From an uncultured Clostridia bacterium (GTDB lineage Bacteria; Bacillota; Clostridia; Christensenellales; Aristaeellaceae): DNA of 10,647 bases. Position 1 is the first letter of the stretch. Each line of letters starts with the position of its first letter. Below the pieces are notes generated by a model. That model did no database searches. It was not told where the DNA came from and worked only from the letters and a program-made list of their open reading frames with translations. Positions 7,706-10,647 of the stretch are shown one piece after another. Where the stretch lies: the NCBI GenBank assembly GCA_934615145.1, contig CAKTTM010000041.1:1-10647 (forward strand), in the 5' to 3' direction. The position numbers and the translations under genes are program-made.

Positions 7706-8122
7706 GCATAGTCTATCTTGAAAATGCCCCCATCAGCGTCGATAAGCTGACCCAGCTCTACCTCAGCGTGGGCTGGACGGGCTATACCGATCATCCAGAC
7801 AAAATGGCCCGCCTGCTGCCGGGCAGCCTGTGGCACATGAGCGCCTGGCAGTTTGACAGGCTGCTGGGGCTCATCCGCGCGGTGGGGGGACGACTGTTCG
7901 GTGCTCTACATACAGGACATTTTAGTCAGCCCCGAGCACCAGCGCCAGGGCATCGGCCGCGCGCTGCTGCAGCGGGCCCTGGCGCGCTTTGACCATGTGC
8001 GCCAGGTGCTGCTGCTGACCGACGACGGCTTTCAGACCAAGGCCTTTTACGAGGCGATGGGCATGCAGGATGTGTCGAGCCTGGGGGCCAGGGCGTACAT
8101 GGCCTTTCGCGCCGACAATTGA
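7702..8122 (+). pseudogene. GNAT family N-acetyltransferase remnant, frameshifted and without a start codon
   Basis: Read across two frames, this encodes a GNAT acetyltransferase of about 140 residues, transferring acetyl from acetyl-CoA to an unknown amine. The first frame gives SIVYLENAPIS, SVGWTGYTDHPDKM and FDRLLGLIRAVG. The second continues VLYIQDILVSPEHQRQGIGRALL, which holds the acetyl-CoA-binding motif QRQGIG, and ends with LLLTDDG, FYEAMGM and AYMAFRADN at TGA 8120-8122. The shift falls at the run of six G (7884-7889): with five G the frame would read RAVGDDCSVLYIQD without a break. No conventional start exists in the first frame before GTG 7768, which is already inside conserved sequence. 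GTA at 7702, overlapping the LRR stop, sits where a GTG start would be. It could be an annotation-quality sequencing error, but two separate defects favour a decayed gene. Confidence 0.8.
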
Positions 8123-8144
8123 GGCCCGAAAGCGCTTGTTTTTC

Positions 8145-8173
8145 TTGACTTTGGCATAGCCATACATTATCAT
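8145..8173 (+). promoter_or_regulatory. Sigma-A promoter of the superoxide reductase operon, with a spacer palindrome
   Basis: The -35 TTGACT (8145-8150) and -10 TATCAT (8168-8173) are 17 bases apart, each matching consensus at five of six positions. Within the spacer, TGGC-ATA-GCCA (8152-8162) is a small perfect palindrome that a repressor might use. Transcription would start near 8180, just before the ribosome-binding site. Confidence 0.75.
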
Positions 8174-8201
8174 GAAGCCATCAGAGCAAGGAGGTTACCA
8201 C

Positions 8202-8570
8202 ATGAAGTTCTACCACTGTGAGCATTGCGGCAACATCGTCGCCTACGCGGTCAATTCGGGTGTCCCGATCGTCTGCTGCGGCGAGAAGATGAAGGAGCTG
8301 GTTCCCGGCACTGTCGACGCGTCCAAGGAAAAGCATGTCCCGGCCGTCGAGCAAAACGGTAACATCGTCACCGTCAAGGTTGGTTCCATCGCGCATCCCA
8401 TGGTGACAGAACACTACATCGGCTGGGTGGCGCTGGAGACCAAGATGGGCAATCAGCGCAAGGAGCTGGATCACACCGGCGCACCGGAAGCCCAGTTTGC
8501 CCTACTGGAGGGCGATGAAGTGGTCGCCTGCTACGCCTGGTGCAATCTGCATGGCCTTTGGAAGGCCTGA
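8202..8570 (+). CDS. dfx: Desulfoferrodoxin / superoxide reductase (two-iron type)
   Basis: This 122-residue cytoplasmic protein reduces superoxide to hydrogen peroxide without making oxygen, the usual defence in anaerobes. The N-terminal desulforedoxin domain has Cys6, Cys9, Cys25 and Cys26 (CEHCGN and VCCGEKM), the FeCys4 centre. The catalytic domain carries Glu43-Lys44-His45 in EKHVP, His65, His71, and Cys114 with His117 in CNLHGLW. Together these supply the four His and one Cys of the active iron site, plus the conserved Glu and Lys. All metal ligands are intact. ATG 8202 is chosen because AAGGAGG (8188-8194) sits seven bases before it; an earlier in-frame ATG at 8172 lies inside the -10 element. 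The next gene encodes rubredoxin, the expected electron donor, 28 bases downstream. Confidence 0.95.
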   Translation: MKFYHCEHCGNIVAYAVNSGVPIVCCGEKMKELVPGTVDASKEKHVPAVEQNGNIVTVKVGSIAHPMVTEHYIGWVALETKMGNQRKELDHTGAPEAQFALLEGDEVVACYAWCNLHGLWKA

Positions 8571-8598
8571 CACAAACAAACATTAAGGAGTATCACGG

Positions 8599-8763
8599 AT
8601 GAAGAAGTACGTATGCGATGTCTGCGGCTGGATCTATGACGAGGCAGAGGGCGATCCGGATAACGGCTATGCCGCCGGCACCAAGTGGGAAGACCTGCCC
8701 GATGATTTCGAGTGCCCGCTCTGCGGCGCTGACAAGGACAGCTTCAGCCTGGTCGAGGAGTAA
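8599..8763 (+). CDS. rub: Rubredoxin
   Basis: This is a 54-residue iron-sulfur electron carrier of standard length. The two iron-binding pairs are Cys6-x-x-Cys9 in [11 protein letters not shown] and Cys39-x-x-Cys42 in [12 protein letters not shown]. The middle stretch [20 protein letters not shown] is the normal rubredoxin fold sequence. ATG 8599 follows AAGGAG (8585-8590) by eight bases. It shares the promoter at 8145 with the superoxide reductase gene, and rubredoxin is the known electron donor to superoxide reductase; the paired rbo-rub arrangement is described in Desulfovibrio. The aldo/keto reductase downstream is separated by a terminator and so is probably not part of the unit. Confidence 0.96.
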   Translation: MKKYVCDVCGWIYDEAEGDPDNGYAAGTKWEDLPDDFECPLCGADKDSFSLVEE

Positions 8764-8788
8764 GCTCCCCGCCTGAGCCAAGTCTCAG

Positions 8789-8822
8789 CCACCCCTGCCT
8801 GTCAAGGTGGGGGTGGTTTTTT
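8789..8822 (+). terminator. Rho-independent terminator after rubredoxin
   Basis: CCACCCC (8789-8795) pairs with GGGGTGG (8810-8816). The stem extends inward through two G:T wobbles and CCT/AGG to a GTCA loop, twelve pairs in all, and is followed by six T (8817-8822). Confidence 0.9.
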
Positions 8823-8853
8823 GCTATGATATCAGCGGCCAAAGGGGTATACT
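8822..8853 (+). promoter_or_regulatory. Possible promoter(s) of the aldo/keto reductase gene
   Basis: Two -10-like elements lie between the terminator and the gene. TGC-TATGAT (8822-8830) is an extended -10, starting on the last T of the terminator. TATACT (8848-8853) is a good -10 hexamer about 35 bases before the start codon. Neither has a clear -35 at 17 bases, so the choice between them is open. Confidence 0.4.
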
Positions 8854-8887
8854 CCCTAACAGCGACTATATTTGAGGAGGCATCGAC

Positions 8888-9877
8888 ATGATCACAGCCA
8901 ATCCCAAGCGTTATCAGACCATGCAGTACAAGCGGGTGGGCCGCTCGGGGCTCAAGCTGCCCGTGGTCTCACTGGGCCTGTGGCACAACTTTGGCGGCCG
9001 CACGCTCTACGATACCGCGCGCGAGATGGTGCTGGGCGCCTTTGACCTGGGCATCACCCATTTTGACCTGGCCAACAACTACGGCCCGCCGCCCGGCAGC
9101 GCGGAGGAGAACTTTGGCCGCATCCTGCACAACGACCTCAAGCACTACCGCGATGAGATGATCATCTCCACCAAGTCAGGCTACTACATGTGGGAAGGCC
9201 CCTATGGCGAGTGGGGCAGCCGCAAGCAGATGCTCTCCAGCCTTGATCAGAGCCTCAAGCGCATGGGGCTTGACTATGTGGACATCTTCTACCACCACCG
9301 CCCGGACCCTGACACCCCCATTGAGGAGAGCATGGGCGCCCTGGCGCATGCGGTCAAGAGCGGCAAGGCACTCTACGCCGGCATCTCCAACTACAATGCC
9401 CAGCAGGCGCAGGAGGCCATCCATGTGCTCAAAGACATGGGCATCCACATGCTGATCCATCAGCCGCGCTACAACATATTCGACCGCAGGCCGGAGGAGG
9501 GGCTCTACCCCTTGCTGGAGCGCGAGGGCGTGGGCGCCATCCCCTTTAGCCCGCTGGAGCAGGGCATCCTGACCGACCGCTACCTAAACGGCATCCCGCA
9601 GGATTCCAGAGCGGCCGGCGGCAGCCAGTTCCTAAAGCCCGACAAACTGACCGATGAGGTCATCGGCAAGGTGCGCGCGCTCAACGACATCGCCGCCGCC
9701 CGCGGCCAGACCCTGGCGCAGATGGCGCTGAGCTGGCTGCACAAGAGCCCGGTGACCAGCTCCGTCATCATCGGCGCCAGCCGGCTTAGCCAGATCGAGG
9801 ACGCCGTGCAGGCGCAGAACAACCTGAACTTCAGCAGCGATGAGCTCAAGGCCATCGACAGGATCGCCCTTGGCTGA
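8888..9877 (+). CDS. gpr: Aldo/keto reductase, YghZ-like (L-glyceraldehyde 3-phosphate reductase family)
   Basis: This is a cytoplasmic NADPH-dependent reductase of 329 residues with a TIM-barrel fold. It closely resembles E. coli YghZ (Gpr) as I recall it, sharing LGLWHNFG, AFDLGITHFDLANNYGPPPG, SAEENFGRIL, DQSLKRMGL-YVDIFY, YLNGIPQDSR and AQMALSWL. The catalytic tetrad is Asp60, Tyr65, Lys96 and His137. The C-terminal VIIGASRLSQIEDAVQ is the NADPH-binding stretch. E. coli YghZ reduces L-glyceraldehyde 3-phosphate and methylglyoxal, so aldehyde detoxification is the likely role. The protein ends about 15 residues earlier than the E. coli one. ATG 8888 follows GAGGAGG (8874-8880) by seven bases. 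Its last eight bases overlap the start of the radical SAM gene, suggesting coupled translation, although no functional link is obvious. Confidence 0.93.
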   Translation: MITANPKRYQTMQYKRVGRSGLKLPVVSLGLWHNFGGRTLYDTAREMVLGAFDLGITHFDLANNYGPPPGSAEENFGRILHNDLKHYRDEMIISTKSGYYMWEGPYGEWGSRKQMLSSLDQSLKRMGLDYVDIFYHHRPDPDTPIEESMGALAHAVKSGKALYAGISNYNAQQAQEAIHVLKDMGIHMLIHQPRYNIFDRRPEEGLYPLLEREGVGAIPFSPLEQGILTDRYLNGIPQDSRAAGGSQFLKPDKLTDEVIGKVRALNDIAAARGQTLAQMALSWLHKSPVTSSVIIGASRLSQIEDAVQAQNNLNFSSDELKAIDRIALG

Positions 9878-10647
9878 GCCCCTGCGCATCCACCTGTGCG
9901 CCATCAACTCACAGTATGTGCATGCCTCCTCAGCACCCTGGTGCCTGTTAAAGGGCCTGAGCGATCACGCCAGCGCCCCCTACAGCGCCCAGGTGTTGGA
10001 GGGCACCATCAATGAGGCCCAGGATGTGCTGACCGCGCGCTTTGCGCAGGGCAGCCCGGACATCCTGGGCCTGAGCTGCTATATCTGGAATATCGAGCTG
10101 ATCCACGCCCTGCTGCCAGCGCTGCGCGCCCTGCTGCCTAATACCTTCATCGTGCTGGGCGGGCCCGAGGTCAGCTATCAGGCAGAGGCCATGCTGGCCC
10201 GGCACCCGCAGGTGGACGCCATCATCGCCGGCGAGGGCGAGCTTCCCTTTGCCCGCCTGGTGGACGCCATCGCGGGGGGATTGCCGCTCGAAGGGCTGCC
10301 CGGTCTCTGCCTGCAGCGGGAGGGCGCGCCGCTGATTGCTGAGCCCTATGTGCACCCTCAGATGCCCAGCCCGCCCGATGGCGCCGATTACCTGGCCAGC
10401 CTGCGGGGCCGCATCGCCTATGTGGAGACCAGCCGCGGCTGCCCCTACCGCTGCGCCTTCTGCCTGTCCGGACAGGGGACAAAGCCCCGCTACCTGCCCC
10501 TTGAGCAGGCCAAGGCGCAGCTGATCATGCTGTCGGCCGCGGGCGCCCGCTGTATCAAGTTTGTTGATCGTACCTTCAATGTCCATCCGCAAAGAGCGCA
10601 GCAGATACTGGCCTTTTTGATTGAGCAGCATGGGCGGGACATACAGG
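9870..10647 (+). CDS. B12-binding domain radical SAM protein (3' end missing)
   Basis: The first 259 residues of a radical SAM enzyme run off the right edge. Residues about 6-145 form a cobalamin-binding-like Rossmann domain (LRIHLCAINSQYVHA, ILGLSCYIWN, FIVLGGPEVSY, IIAGEGELPF). The canonical B12-ligand motif Asp-x-His-x-x-Gly is not seen, as is common in radical SAM relatives with this domain. The radical SAM domain starts at about 182 with ETSRGCPYRCAFCLS, whose Cys191, Cys195 and Cys198 bind the 4Fe-4S cluster that splits S-adenosylmethionine. The architecture resembles the B12-binding/radical SAM group that carries DUF4080 at its C-terminus, but that part is out of view. TTG 9870 is the only start upstream of the conserved N-terminus. 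It overlaps the aldo/keto reductase by eight bases, and only a weak AGGA (9860-9863) precedes it. Substrate is unknown; methylation or another radical rearrangement is possible. Confidence 0.85.
   Translation, partial: MAEPLRIHLCAINSQYVHASSAPWCLLKGLSDHASAPYSAQVLEGTINEAQDVLTARFAQGSPDILGLSCYIWNIELIHALLPALRALLPNTFIVLGGPEVSYQAEAMLARHPQVDAIIAGEGELPFARLVDAIAGGLPLEGLPGLCLQREGAPLIAEPYVHPQMPSPPDGADYLASLRGRIAYVETSRGCPYRCAFCLSGQGTKPRYLPLEQAKAQLIMLSAAGARCIKFVDRTFNVHPQRAQQILAFLIEQHGRDIQ

Noticed and set aside
7853..8122. Second half of the GNAT reading as its own gene from ATG 7853
   Set aside because: The first residues are an out-of-frame reading of the upstream half; conserved sequence begins only after the G run, so it is a fragment of one broken gene.
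8130..8143. AAGCGCTT followed by a T run as a terminator of the GNAT remnant
   Set aside because: The palindrome has no room for a loop, so it cannot form a useful hairpin.
8172..8201. Earlier ATG for the superoxide reductase
   Set aside because: It falls inside the -10 box, upstream of the expected transcription start; ATG 8202 follows AAGGAGG and matches the family N-terminus.
9948..10631. Antisense frame of 227 codons near the right edge
   Set aside because: It is opposite the radical SAM gene, whose Cys-x3-Cys-x2-Cys motif and B12-like domain identify the real coding strand.
1..10647. CRISPR arrays, tRNA/rRNA genes, insertion sequences, phage or defence genes
   Set aside because: I saw no regularly spaced repeats, no tRNA-like cloverleaf ends, no transposase or integrase motifs, and no attachment-site duplication.

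Overview
The window looks like chromosomal DNA of an anaerobic, GC-rich member of the Bacillota, probably a Clostridia lineage. The signs are a YesM/YesN-type two-component system, a BspA-like leucine-rich repeat secreted protein, a superoxide reductase/rubredoxin operon (typical of anaerobes), strong AGGAGG ribosome-binding sites and a B12-binding radical SAM protein. No rRNA, tRNA, CRISPR array or transposase was found. Assignments come from motif reading and recalled family features, not from database searches.

Region 1 (1-2122) is markedly less GC-rich than the rest. It holds the 3' part of a sensor histidine kinase and its AraC-type response regulator, closed by a hairpin terminator. The kinase/regulator junction is odd: the expected TGATG start leads into a five-codon dead end, and the regulator frame begins at a CTG, so either CTG is used or one base is missing.

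Region 2 (2156-5097) is a three-gene operon on an extended -10 promoter: a Gfo/Idh/MocA oxidoreductase, an imidazolonepropionase-like amidohydrolase and an SGNH hydrolase. They are joined by two 4-nt GTGA overlaps and end at a strong terminator. It looks like a small-molecule catabolic unit, probably for a sugar derivative; the substrate is unknown.

Region 3 (5136-8122) starts with a near-consensus promoter and a perfect 9-bp inverted repeat. An 826-residue secreted LRR protein built from four related modules follows. After it comes a GNAT acetyltransferase remnant with two apparent lesions: a lost start codon and a +1 shift in a run of six G.

Region 4 (8145-8822) is a compact oxidative-defence operon, desulfoferrodoxin then rubredoxin, with a near-consensus promoter and a clear terminator. 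Region 5 (8822-10647) has a YghZ-like aldo/keto reductase whose end overlaps a TTG-started B12-binding radical SAM protein that runs off the window. All genes are on the + strand; the long antisense reading frames are composition shadows.
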